Assembly (NCBI RefSeq): GCF_040892595.1
Contig: NZ_JBFRYB010000001.1
Coordinates: 3,100,001-3,164,000, forward strand
Direction of reading: 5' to 3'
DNA length: 64,000 nt
Origin: Zhongshania sp. R06B22
GTDB taxonomy: Bacteria > Pseudomonadota > Gammaproteobacteria > Pseudomonadales > Spongiibacteraceae
Shown here: one piece after another, positions 48,040 through 56,901 of the stretch
Numbering within the stretch: position 1 is the first letter of the stretch
Layout: every line of letters starts with the position of its first letter
Position numbers and translations under genes: made by a program
Notes under the pieces: model-generated
Database searches by the model: none
The model's input: the letters and a program-made list of their open reading frames with translations, nothing else
Told to the model about the DNA's origin: nothing

Positions 48040-49248
48040 ATGCCATTTTCAAACCTTGGATTAAGTAATCCTATTCTACAAGCTATTGCAGACTTGGCTT
48101 ATACAAGTCCTACCCCTATCCAGAAACAAGCCATTCCCATTATCCTTTCTGGTAAAGACCTAATTGCCACCGCACAAACCGGCACCGGCAAAACTGCGGC
48201 GTTTGTTCTACCGATTCTAGAGACCTTTAATAAAGAGCGTAAATTGCGTGGTAAACGCATACGCGCGCTAATTCTTACCCCTACCCGTGAATTAGCGGTT
48301 CAGGTGGCCGAGAATGTCGCTAAGTACAGTAAATATCTAAACCTAAGCTCTCTGGCTGTTTACGGCGGCGTTGATTCTGAACCGCAAAAGCAGCGCTTAA
48401 TGGAAGGCATTGACGTTTTGGTGGCCACCCCAGGTAGATTGCTTGATCTGGCGCATCAGCGTGCACTGTACTTTGATGAGCTTGAAGTACTGGTCTTAGA
48501 TGAAGCGGATAGAATGGTGGATATGGGCTTTATTGATGATATCTATAAGATCATCGCCCGCTTGCCTGACAGCCGTCAGAATCTCTTGTTTTCAGCTACC
48601 ATGACCCATGAGGTTCGCGGCCTGGCCGATGAATTTTCTGATAGTAAAATGAGCTATGCAGCCGTTGAGATAACGGTTTCATCGCGGGCGTCAACAGCAG
48701 TCAATATAGATCAGTGGTTAATCACTGTAGATAAAGACACCAAGTCCGCATTGCTGAGTCACTTAATTAATGACCATAAATGGGACCAAGCCCTCATTTT
48801 TATAGAGACCAAACATGGTGCGGCTAAACTGGTCGCTCAGCTTGCAAAACGCGGCATTGAAGCAGATGCCATTCATGGTGGTAAAAGTCAGGCCATGCGT
48901 GAGAAGATTTTGGCCGATTTTAAATCTGGCGAACTAAAATATTTAGTGGCTACTGGGGTTGCCGCCCGCGGTCTAGATATTGGCGAGCTTAGTCGCGTTG
49001 TTAATTACGACCTACCCTTTAAACCAGAAGACTATATCCACCGCATTGGCCGCACCGGCCGAGCCGGCGCCACTGGTGAGGCGATCTCGTTTGTTGCTTT
49101 GAACGATTTTAAGAATCTATGCGCTATTGAACGCCGCTTAGATCGCATAATCGAACGCAAAGAGATTGAAGGCTTCCCGGTCAGAAAAATCGTTCCAGTT
49201 TCGGTTTTGAATCATGTGCGCAAGAGCAAGTCACCCACCAGGAGTTGA
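48040..49248 (+). CDS. rhlE: DEAD-box RNA helicase, RhlE-like
   Basis: 402 aa from ATG 48040, where MPFSNLGLSNPILQAI matches the usual RhlE start; the open frame to 47941 is atypical. Motifs: Q-motif PTPIQKQAIP, Walker A AQTGTGKT, Ib TPGRLLD, II DEAD (VLDEADRMVDMGF), III SAT, V ARGLDIGE, VI HRIGRTGRAG. It unwinds RNA duplexes, likely in ribosome assembly or mRNA turnover. The C-terminal tail is short (~30 residues, basic), without the Lys/Arg-rich extension of some RhlE proteins. Monocistronic, ends at a strong bidirectional terminator. Confidence 0.95.
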   Translation: MPFSNLGLSNPILQAIADLAYTSPTPIQKQAIPIILSGKDLIATAQTGTGKTAAFVLPILETFNKERKLRGKRIRALILTPTRELAVQVAENVAKYSKYLNLSSLAVYGGVDSEPQKQRLMEGIDVLVATPGRLLDLAHQRALYFDELEVLVLDEADRMVDMGFIDDIYKIIARLPDSRQNLLFSATMTHEVRGLADEFSDSKMSYAAVEITVSSRASTAVNIDQWLITVDKDTKSALLSHLINDHKWDQALIFIETKHGAAKLVAQLAKRGIEADAIHGGKSQAMREKILADFKSGELKYLVATGVAARGLDIGELSRVVNYDLPFKPEDYIHRIGRTGRAGATGEAISFVALNDFKNLCAIERRLDRIIERKEIEGFPVRKIVPVSVLNHVRKSKSPTRS

Positions 49249-49399
49249 GTCAAGACGCCGTTAAAACCAAGGCCGTATCGAATACTCCATCAGGATTCAG
49301 TTTTTAGAACATTACTAACTGAGAAAGCGATTCGGCGTTTTTTAAATCTGAAGGTGCTGCGCCCAAAGCTAGTATTCAATCAAACCTTACAGATAAAAA

Positions 49400-49423
49400 A
49401 AGGGCCGTTAAAAAACGACCCTT
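49400..49423. terminator. Bidirectional terminator between helicase and racemase genes
   Basis: AAGGGCCGTT-AAAA-AACGACCCTT, 10-bp stem with one mismatch, flanked by A6 on the left and TTATTG on the right, between converging genes. Confidence 0.8.
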
Positions 49424-49454
49424 ATTGATTAGACTAACAGCCGCTAGCTAAGTC

Positions 49455-50588
49455 TTAACTTAAAACTCCATCTGCACGCAAAGCGGCTAGAGTTTCGCCA
49501 TCATAGCCGGCTAATTCACTTAGCACTTGATCAGTATCACTACCCGGCCGTGGCGCTCCGGATTGCACTGAAGGCACGGTGCGACTGAACTTAGGTGCAG
49601 GGCCGGGTTGAGTTTCACCATTTACTTCAATGAAGGACTTACGAGCCACATTGTGCGGATGGTGTGGCGCTTCTGTCATCGACAATATTGGCGCGAAACA
49701 TACGTCGGTCCCTTCAAGCAGCTCACACCACTGATCGCGTGTTTTAGTTTTAAAAATAAGCGTGAGTTTTTCCTTCAGCTCAGGCCAGCGCGTCGGATCT
49801 AATTGCGCATCAAAACTTTCGTCTAGCGCTAATTTTTCTTTCAGAATGTGGTAGAACTGAGGCTCGATTGGGCCGATAGAAACGTGCTTAGCATCACTTG
49901 TTTCATAGGTTTCATAGAAGTGCGCCCCGCTATCAAGCAGGTTTACACCGCGCTTGTCAGCCCATTGTTTCTGATTAAAGAAGCAATACATCATATGCAT
50001 TAAGGCTGCTGAACCCTCTACCATTGAGGTGTCGACAACTTGGCCTTTACCACTGCGAGTGGCCTCTAATAATGCAGACACAACGCCGAAAGCCAAGAAC
50101 ATCCCGCCGCCGCCAAAATCACCCACCAAATTAAGCGGTGGAACCGGCTTGTCACCGTCGCGACCCATGGCATGCAGCGCACCAGACAGAGAGATATAGT
50201 TAATATCATGACCTGCGGCGCTCGCCATTGGGCCAGTTTGTCCCCAGCCAGTCATGCGGCCATATACCAGTTTTGGATTGCGCGCTGCGCAGTCATCTGG
50301 ACCGATCCCTAAACGCTCGGCCACGCCGGGCCTAAAGCCTTCAATTAAAGCGTCTGCTGACTCACATAGCTTTAGCAGGGCTTCTACGCCGCGCGGGTCT
50401 TTTAAATTAAGGGCAATAGATTTTTTACCGCGCTCGCTGATCACATTAGCGACTGGCGCGTCAGCTGCGGCAGACTTTCTGGAAATGGAGATCACTTCCG
50501 CGCCCATGTCAGCAAACATCATTCCCGCGAATGGGGCAGGCCCTAGGCCCTCAATTTCTATAATTCGTATTCCAGCCAGTGGTCCCAT
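49455..50588 (-). CDS. Alpha-methylacyl-CoA racemase-like CoA transferase family III
   Basis: 377 aa, CaiB/BaiF fold. LAGIRIIEIEGLGPAPFAGMMFADMGAEV, SIALNLKDPRG and GWGQTGPMASAAGHDINYISLSGALHAMG match AMACR/MCR. The catalytic His (GHDINY) and Asp (GDFGGGGMFLAF) pair are both in place. AMACR epimerises the 2-methyl branch of fatty acyl-CoA, including C27 bile-acid intermediates. So it fits side-chain degradation of sterols, bile acids or branched fatty acids. Monocistronic. Confidence 0.9.
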   Translation of the reverse strand: MGPLAGIRIIEIEGLGPAPFAGMMFADMGAEVISISRKSAAADAPVANVISERGKKSIALNLKDPRGVEALLKLCESADALIEGFRPGVAERLGIGPDDCAARNPKLVYGRMTGWGQTGPMASAAGHDINYISLSGALHAMGRDGDKPVPPLNLVGDFGGGGMFLAFGVVSALLEATRSGKGQVVDTSMVEGSAALMHMMYCFFNQKQWADKRGVNLLDSGAHFYETYETSDAKHVSIGPIEPQFYHILKEKLALDESFDAQLDPTRWPELKEKLTLIFKTKTRDQWCELLEGTDVCFAPILSMTEAPHHPHNVARKSFIEVNGETQPGPAPKFSRTVPSVQSGAPRPGSDTDQVLSELAGYDGETLAALRADGVLS

Positions 50589-50899
50589 GCTTATTCCTGT
50601 GTATTTGTTATCAATGAGGTTCAGCTCTACGCTGATTATTGCTTGTTAGTATTTACCAACTCACTGCGGCCATGACCAGAGCGAGAATTCTATGCTCTAA
50701 CATCACCCAGCCCTCTATTTTGCATGCTCACACCCGCTTAGGGAACCGCTAGAAACACCGTTTTGTATTCTGATGCGGCTTAATACATATCTAGAGCGCG
50801 GATGATTCAGCAACGCCTATCACTCGACTTTTAGCAAACGCCAAGAAAGAAGCTAACTGCAAGCAAGAAGGGTAAAACTCAGAGAGAAAAAGATAAGCC
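50589..50899. other. Gene-free stretch
   Basis: Promoter region of the racemase and 3' flank of the MFS gene. I see no supported regulatory site. Confidence 0.3.
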
Positions 50900-52471
50900 T
50901 CAATCCACGACGACAATATCGCCCGCGTCGGCAACCGATTTGCGAGGCCGCAATATCAGCAACAGAGGCATAGCGCACACCACGCCAATGGCCATATAGT
51001 GAAAATCGCCAAGCATACCAATCACCGCAGACTGGCGCTGTAACTCAAGCTCAACGCCCGCTAATGCATTAACCGCATTTAGGCCATTCGAAGAATTCAC
51101 ATACTCTATCAATGCGGGATTAAACGGTGTGATATTTTCAGCCAGCACTGAATGCGCCATTTTTGTGCCGTAATCTTGATAGGCAAATGCTAAGGCGATG
51201 CCTACGCTGCTGCCTACATTGCGTAACAAGCTAAATAAGGATGTCCCTTCACCGCGATATTCTGGCGCCAAGGTAGAAAACGTCAGTGCAGACAGGGGCA
51301 CAAAAATAAAACCCAAACCCAAGCCTTGGACCACACCGCTAATGACAATTTCCTGAGTGCCGATATCAAGACTAAAGTTCGACATCCAAAATAACGCATA
51401 GGCGAGCAAGATCATCCCGAACAAGATGGGCAGCCGGGCATCAACGCGATGTAAAATCTGCCCGGATATCAGCATGGCAATCATAGTACCGATGCCCCGT
51501 GGCGCCATGACTAAGCCCGCCGTCACCACCGGATAGCCCTGCAAGCGTTGCAAAAATGGCGGTAGTAAAGCGAAGGTCGAAAACAACACAATACCGAGCA
51601 TGGCAATGAGAATTAAACCACCCACTAAATTGCGGTCTTTAAATAAATTAGGTGATATGAAAGGTTTATCGGTCGTCAGCGTGTGACTTACAAATAGATA
51701 TAAGGCCGCGATAACTAAACCACATTCAATCATGATTTCGCTTGACTGGAACCAGTCCAAACTTTGGCCGCGATCCAGCATCAGCTGCAAGGATGCAATC
51801 GCAATACTAAGAAATAAGAAGCCAGTAAAATCCATGGGGGCCGAGCCCCGCGGCTTGGCATCTGGCAAGGCAGTCTTTAAGGCCATAAAGGTGGCTATGC
51901 CGATGGGTAAATTAATATAAAACACCCAGCGCCAGCTATAATATTCGGTTAACCAACCGCCAAGTGCGGGCCCAAGAATGGGGCCAATCATAACGCCAAC
52001 CCCCCATACAGCCATTGCAGCGCCCTGCTTTTCAGGGGGATAGCTATCCAATAAGGTGGTTTGCGAAAGAGGTACTAAAGCGGCGCCAAAAACACCCTGA
52101 AGCAAGCGATACAAAATAATCTCTGTCAGGCTAGTGGCAATGCCACATAGCATCGAGGCTAAGGTAAAGCCCGCAATAGCAATAAGAAAAATTCGCTTAA
52201 CGCCATAGCGATTAGCGAGATACCCGGTCGGGGTTGTCGCAATAGCAGAGGCAACAATATACGACGTTAACACCCAGGCAACTTGCTCCTGTGACGCCGA
52301 CAAACTGCCCTGCATATGCGGCAGAGCAACATTCGCAATAGTGGTATCCAGCGCCTGCATCATGGTGGCTGACAATGTGCCAAAGGTAATTAAACCCATT
52401 GCACCAACCGCGACCGCAGGAGTAATCGCTTTAACAGTATTGCTAGCGCTCATTTTATAACTGGCCAGCAA
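50900..52471 (-). CDS. emrB: MFS multidrug transporter, DHA2 (EmrB) family
   Basis: 523 aa with 14 predicted transmembrane helices. TTIANVALPHMQGSLSASQEQVAWVLTSYIVASAI and PTGYLANRYGVKR (motif A) are classical EmrB/QacA features, and GVMIGPILGPALGGWLTEYYSWRW is motif C. It drives proton-coupled drug efflux as a tripartite pump with the HlyD-family protein next to it and a TolC-type channel encoded elsewhere. It overlaps the emrA-like gene by 17 bp. Confidence 0.94.
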   Translation of the reverse strand: MLASYKMSASNTVKAITPAVAVGAMGLITFGTLSATMMQALDTTIANVALPHMQGSLSASQEQVAWVLTSYIVASAIATTPTGYLANRYGVKRIFLIAIAGFTLASMLCGIATSLTEIILYRLLQGVFGAALVPLSQTTLLDSYPPEKQGAAMAVWGVGVMIGPILGPALGGWLTEYYSWRWVFYINLPIGIATFMALKTALPDAKPRGSAPMDFTGFLFLSIAIASLQLMLDRGQSLDWFQSSEIMIECGLVIAALYLFVSHTLTTDKPFISPNLFKDRNLVGGLILIAMLGIVLFSTFALLPPFLQRLQGYPVVTAGLVMAPRGIGTMIAMLISGQILHRVDARLPILFGMILLAYALFWMSNFSLDIGTQEIVISGVVQGLGLGFIFVPLSALTFSTLAPEYRGEGTSLFSLLRNVGSSVGIALAFAYQDYGTKMAHSVLAENITPFNPALIEYVNSSNGLNAVNALAGVELELQRQSAVIGMLGDFHYMAIGVVCAMPLLLILRPRKSVADAGDIVVVD

Positions 52472-53615
52472 TCAACGCTGAATTGACGCCATTCTTACTG
52501 CCGTTATCGGATACGGTTCTTTTGTTACTATCTCCACCAAAGAACGCCATCAGCCATTTCATCCGCGCCGGCACACCTGTATCGACTTCTACATTGACAC
52601 TCAGACCTGCGCGCAGTGGTGACTCGTTATCATGATGCTCAATGGCGAGCCGCACAGGTAGCCGCTGGACAATTTTCACCCAATTTCCTGTGGCATTCTG
52701 CGGAGGTAACAAGGCAAATTCTGCCCCAGTGGCTTGTGCAATACTTTGCACTGTTGCCGTCCAAACCTCACCGGGGTAGGCATCAATTTCTACTTCAACT
52801 TCTGCACCGGGCACCAACTTAGCAAGCTGATCTTCTTTAAAGTTCACCACTATCCAGGGCTCGCTGTGCGCGACTACGCTGATTAAAGGTAGCCCCGGCA
52901 TGGCGTACTGCCCTTGCTGAGGCACCTTAGACGCAACACCCGCTATTGGCGCGCGCAGCACACAGCGCTCAAGATTCAAAGTCGCGCGATCTAGCTCGGC
53001 TTGCGCAGCCATGACCTCAGGGTGCAGATCAATATTTAGCTCATACTCACCGCCGAGTTGTGCGAGGGTTTCAGCACTGTCGCTCAGCAGTTTATTGACG
53101 GTATTACGGGCCACATTAAGATCGCGCTGCGCCTGATCTAGCGCTGTTGCCGACGCCACGCCGCGAAGATGTAAATCGTTAATTCGATGCTGCTGCTTAC
53201 CCACAAATTCAAGGTCATCTTTTGCTGAGGCCAGCGCCGCTTGTTTCTGAATATACGCGGCTTTCAAGGACTCAATGCGCATATAAGCTTTCTCAAGCTG
53301 AGCCTGAGCATCATGCAGCTCGACTTCAAAAGCCCGCGAATTAATCGTTAATAGAATATCCCCAGCCTCAACATACTGGTTCTCGTTTACATTAACCGAC
53401 GCAATATTGCCGCTGACTTCGGCGCCCACATTGACGACATCAGATTTGATATATGCGTTGTCCGTTGTGATATAGCGACCACCTAAGGCAAACAAATATG
53501 CCGCGATAACAACGGCAACAACAGGAACGACTATGAACAAGCGGCTGCGTAAGCGACGTCGACTCGCGATTTGTGCAGCAGTCATATCCTGTGGCGATTG
53601 ATTTTCATTTTCCAT
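52455..53615 (-). CDS. emrA: HlyD/EmrA-family membrane fusion protein
   Basis: 386 aa. One TM near residues 25-46 (RLFIVVPVVAVVIAAYLF) anchors a periplasmic adaptor with the lipoyl half GNIASVNVNENQYVEAGDILL (about 91-111), an alpha-helical hairpin (110-210) and RAPIAGVASKVPQQGQYAMPGLPL as the second lipoyl half, then a beta-barrel with VNFKEDQLAKLVPGAEVEVEID. It couples the EmrB transporter to the outer-membrane channel. Its start abuts the marR stop, so it belongs to the same operon. Confidence 0.94.
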   Translation of the reverse strand: MENENQSPQDMTAAQIASRRRLRSRLFIVVPVVAVVIAAYLFALGGRYITTDNAYIKSDVVNVGAEVSGNIASVNVNENQYVEAGDILLTINSRAFEVELHDAQAQLEKAYMRIESLKAAYIQKQAALASAKDDLEFVGKQQHRINDLHLRGVASATALDQAQRDLNVARNTVNKLLSDSAETLAQLGGEYELNIDLHPEVMAAQAELDRATLNLERCVLRAPIAGVASKVPQQGQYAMPGLPLISVVAHSEPWIVVNFKEDQLAKLVPGAEVEVEIDAYPGEVWTATVQSIAQATGAEFALLPPQNATGNWVKIVQRLPVRLAIEHHDNESPLRAGLSVNVEVDTGVPARMKWLMAFFGGDSNKRTVSDNGSKNGVNSALIAGQL

Positions 53616-54115
53616 TACACACCTTCCTTGCTAGAACGGACCGACTTCAACTTACTCATGCCAGGCTTCACAGCAATATCACTTGAATCACAAAAATTAT
53701 TTTTTACCCTTAGCAACAGTTCTTCTAGCACTTTCGCTTCAGCAGCACTAATGCCTGCAAATGCGATCGCTCTGGTCTGCTCTGCAATACCATTTAGCTC
53801 TTCTAACAGAGGCTCCGCCTTGTCAGTCAAATACAAGCTCACCGCACGCCGATCTTGCTCCTGCCGTTCACGAAGTACCAAGCCAGCCTTAACAAGACGA
53901 TCAACACTCTGGGCCACCGTCACCGGGTTGACGTCAAAATGCTCAGCCAGACAAGCCTGATTAATACCTGGCTCTCTTGACAGCTTAAGTAAGGTTAGCC
54001 ACTGGGGCTGAGTGAGGTTCAAATGCTGGGCGCGACGTCGAAAGTCCTCTCTCACCAACCGCGAGGTCTCGGTCAGTGTCGACGCTGCAATTTGGAGGTG
54101 GCGAGTACTTTTCAT
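53615..54115 (-). CDS. MarR/EmrR-family repressor
   Basis: 166 aa winged-helix regulator (about residues 30-130; HLNLTQPQWLTLLKLSREPGINQACLAEHFDVNPVTVAQSVDRLVKAGLVLRERQEQDRRAVSLYLTDKA in pieces). First gene of the efflux operon and very likely its drug-sensing repressor, since a perfect 31-bp palindrome lies directly upstream. The C-terminal extension after residue 140 is basic and unstructured. Confidence 0.93.
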   Translation of the reverse strand: MKSTRHLQIAASTLTETSRLVREDFRRRAQHLNLTQPQWLTLLKLSREPGINQACLAEHFDVNPVTVAQSVDRLVKAGLVLRERQEQDRRAVSLYLTDKAEPLLEELNGIAEQTRAIAFAGISAAEAKVLEELLLRVKNNFCDSSDIAVKPGMSKLKSVRSSKEGV

Positions 54116-54133
54116 GGTGCCATACTAGCAAAT

Positions 54134-54164
54134 AGATAGGCACCTATTCAATAGGTGCCTATCT
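54134..54164 (-). promoter_or_regulatory. MarR-type operator
   Basis: AGATAGGCACCTATT-C-AATAGGTGCCTATCT: a perfect palindrome with 15-bp arms, 18 bp before the marR-like start. It is long enough for one or two dimers, so it is the likely autorepression site of the efflux operon. Confidence 0.88.
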
Positions 54165-54312
54165 AAATTCATGACCTGTCTGTAAGCCCAAATCGCACTA
54201 GCTAGTAACTATCAAACTCTAGGGCTGCATGGACGCACGCGATCGAACACCACTGGGATTTCTCGGCAATCGAGAAGCCTTACCGTCCCCGCACCAGAAA
54301 AATAGCGCTGTC

Positions 54313-54363
54313 AGCGATAGAGAAGCGATAGAGAAGCGATAGAAAAGCGATAGAAAAGCGATA
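54313..54363. repeat. 11-bp tandem repeat
   Basis: AGCGATAGA(G/A)A occurs about 4.6 times head to tail. It lies between the marR operator and the CBS gene in an otherwise gene-free stretch. Copy-number variation among strains is likely. Confidence 0.8.
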
Positions 54364-54424
54364 ATATGGCTTTGAAAACACTTAAGCGCTTCCCACCCAT
54401 GGTGGGAAGCTGTGCGCATCTGAC

Positions 54425-54988
54425 TTAACGATGCAAAGACGCTAAATATAATTCAGCAAATTTTGGTGGCTGCTGGATCGAAATATCCATTTCCAGTTTC
54501 CGCGCTATATCACTGGCCGAAATCACACCCCGAATCTGGTGCTTCTCTCGCTCTACCACCAAGCAGTGCTGATGACCTGACTGCTTCAATACAGCCAACA
54601 CATCCGCAACGGTCATCAGATCGAGGTCGCTATAATCAAACACCTTTAAATCTCGGCGCTTGCGCATCATATCCACGACCTGAAGTTCTTCACGATTAAA
54701 GCCATTGGCGACTTTTTTAATAATTTCGCCAGCACTCAAATCTTCAAGGGCTATTACACCGACAAACAAGCCATGCTCATCAATCACCAGTTTTAAGCGA
54801 ACATGTGATCGCCTCATCATATTTTCCGCTTCGACCGCACTACTGTTTGCATCAATGACCAATGGCTCGTATACCGTAAAATCGGTAAACACCACGCTAG
54901 CAGGCGAATCGCCACTAATTTCTTGGAAATTATCAGGATGAACCAACTGATCAATCTGATCAGCTTCATACAATTCAAAATGTTTCAT
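54425..54988 (-). CDS. CBS-domain protein
   Basis: 187 aa from ATG 54988 (MKHFELYEADQIDQLV); the open frame to 55045 is less likely. Two CBS modules (about residues 45-100: VIDANSSAVEAENMMRRSHVRLKLVIDEHGLFVG, and 115-170: LMTVADVLAVLKQSGHQHCLVVEREKHQIRG) form a Bateman domain that would bind an adenine nucleotide. There is no fused effector domain. No partner gene is adjacent. Probably an energy or ligand sensor; details unknown. Confidence 0.88.
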   Translation of the reverse strand: MKHFELYEADQIDQLVHPDNFQEISGDSPASVVFTDFTVYEPLVIDANSSAVEAENMMRRSHVRLKLVIDEHGLFVGVIALEDLSAGEIIKKVANGFNREELQVVDMMRKRRDLKVFDYSDLDLMTVADVLAVLKQSGHQHCLVVEREKHQIRGVISASDIARKLEMDISIQQPPKFAELYLASLHR

Positions 54989-55054
54989 TTTGCTATCACT
55001 CTGTATATTAAAACTGACTGCCGAACGCCTTAAGCGATCAACCACGTTTCATTC

Positions 55055-55342
55055 TCAGAGTGCTGCCGGCGGAGCCCGAATGGGCGCATTGGCAACCGCC
55101 CCTTGCTCATGGCGATGAAAACTCGACCTTGGAGTACGACCCAGCAGTATATAAACCGGCGCATAATAGGAGTGAAGGTAGGATAGGCTAAGTGCAATAT
55201 CAGGTGGTTCGGGAAAACCAGAGTCGACCTCAACAATAGCGCTAACACTGCTAGGGAGGGTATTTTTCGCAGCATCATAACTCTCTGCCAGTGCAGAGGT
55301 GCACAGCATTAGAAGAACTATGGAAAATACATTGCGCAGCAT
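55055..55342 (-). CDS. Small exported protein, unknown
   Basis: 95 aa from the Met at 55342. A signal peptide (MLRNVFSIVLLMLCTSALAES) is followed by a ~75-residue region rich in Ser, Pro and aromatic residues, with no recognised family. The open frame extends to 55375 but that start lies before the hydrophobic core and is not needed. It is 66 bp from the CBS gene on the same strand. Confidence 0.55.
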   Translation of the reverse strand: MLRNVFSIVLLMLCTSALAESYDAAKNTLPSSVSAIVEVDSGFPEPPDIALSLSYLHSYYAPVYILLGRTPRSSFHRHEQGAVANAPIRAPPAAL

Positions 55343-55727
55343 AAGCGACTCGCTCAAAGCTAAAACCAGATGCACTTACTTGAACTAATGATAACTAGCT
55401 CGCCGATACTCTCCCACAATAACGGGGAAATGCGCAAGCCTGTCACACTCAATCAAATGCAAATCTTCGGACTTTACTTACTACCAAAGGTCGAAAACCA
55501 CAGCTAAGCTATACTATTTAAACGCCACGGAACAATGCGCGCACCGACAATCCTAAGCGTACCTTAAGGTCATTAAAATAGTCATATATATTATAGAGTT
55601 ACGCCTCAGGCCCGACGCCACCTAGGGCGCGATGACTCAAGCTTCGCCCTCAGGTATATTTATGTAAACTTGAGACTTAACTACTGCGTAGGCGGTACTA
55701 CTGCACTTACCAGAACAAACAGGTCTT
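55343..55727. other. Divergent intergenic region
   Basis: Promoters of the small exported protein (minus) and the FHA-EAL gene (plus) should lie here. I see no supported operator. Confidence 0.3.
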
Positions 55728-56810
55728 ATGGATAAAACCTATTATTTAGAAAGCTGTATAGCCGGCAATGACATTCCGCAGCGAATTGTCCTCGATAAGC
55801 TTCCGCTCACCATTGGGCGCAGCAGTGACTGTGCTGCAATTATTAATAGCTCGTCGCTTTCACGTGCTCATGCTCGCATTGAGAGCCGCAACGGCAAAAT
55901 CGTACTCACCGATTTAGCCAGCACCAATGGCTGCTTTGTTAATCATCAACGTATAGAACACGCTACTGAACTCGAGAAAGGCGATATCGTCCATTTTGCG
56001 GGTATTGAGTATTATCTAAATATAGAAGAAGACGTTGAGGAGGAAGATGATCGCACCCGGGTTTTCATGCAGCCCTTACCAAAGCATTTCGCAATAAAAA
56101 GCAGAGAATTTACGGAGCTACTAGAACAGGAGCTTGTCACTACCTTCCAACAAATTATTACCTGCCAAAACGGTGACATTTACGGACACGAACTACTTGG
56201 TCGAGGCAAACATCCGGGCCTAGGATCGAGTCCGTACGAATTATTTAAGATTGCAGAATCACTAAACAAACAAATTGAGCTCAGTGTATTATTCCGGCGC
56301 CGAGGTTTTATACAGGCCGAGCTCGCCGGCATCGATAGACCACTGTTTTTCAACTGCCACCCTGAAGAATGCCACAAGCCTGACAAGCTCTTAATGGAAC
56401 TAACCGACCTTCGGAAGCTACATCCAGGCCTCGATCTCGTTTTTGAAGTGCATGAAGCGGCGATTACCAACATCGACGCCATGGCGGAAATTCGCAAGGA
56501 ATTAAGCACCCTCAATATTGGTCTAGCCTATGATGACTTCGGCGCCGGGCAAGCTCGTTTACGCGAACTCACCGAGGCTCCACCAGATATTATTAAGTTC
56601 GATATCAGCTTGGTGCGTGGCATTGGTGACAGCGAATCGCCACGGTATAAATTACTCGCATCCCTGAACAAACTTGTACAAGAAATGGGTATACGAACAC
56701 TGGCGGAAGGCGTAGAAACTGAACAAGATTCCATTGCATGCAAAGACATTGGCATTGATTATTTTCAGGGCTATTTTTATGGCCGTCCTACTGCTATTAC
56801 TCCCGACTAA
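55728..56810 (+). CDS. FHA-EAL fusion protein (c-di-GMP phosphodiesterase-like)
   Basis: 360 aa. The FHA domain (about residues 20-95) has GRSSDCAAII, SSLSRAHARI and TDLASTNGCFVNHQRI, the standard phosphothreonine-binding residues. The EAL domain (about 125-355) has HELLGR where EAL is expected (EAL to ELL, Glu kept), FFNCHPEE, FEVHEA, DDFGAGQARL, IKFDISLVRGI and LAEGVE with FQGYFYGRP. The core catalytic residues are kept, so hydrolysis of c-di-GMP is possible. FHA would couple it to Ser/Thr phosphorylation, and no kinase gene is adjacent. Next to a GGDEF and a hybrid kinase gene. Confidence 0.9.
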   Translation: MDKTYYLESCIAGNDIPQRIVLDKLPLTIGRSSDCAAIINSSSLSRAHARIESRNGKIVLTDLASTNGCFVNHQRIEHATELEKGDIVHFAGIEYYLNIEEDVEEEDDRTRVFMQPLPKHFAIKSREFTELLEQELVTTFQQIITCQNGDIYGHELLGRGKHPGLGSSPYELFKIAESLNKQIELSVLFRRRGFIQAELAGIDRPLFFNCHPEECHKPDKLLMELTDLRKLHPGLDLVFEVHEAAITNIDAMAEIRKELSTLNIGLAYDDFGAGQARLRELTEAPPDIIKFDISLVRGIGDSESPRYKLLASLNKLVQEMGIRTLAEGVETEQDSIACKDIGIDYFQGYFYGRPTAITPD

Positions 56811-56901
56811 TTGGCAGGTCGTTGCCCCACCTTAAATCGACATATGACTAGAACTTTATTATCGGCCTAGCCATGTTACATACCAAACACGAAAACGCGA
56901 G

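Noticed and set aside
54219..54419. 66-codon minus-strand frame
   Set aside because: It is made mostly of the translated 11-bp tandem repeat; no ribosome-binding site or family.
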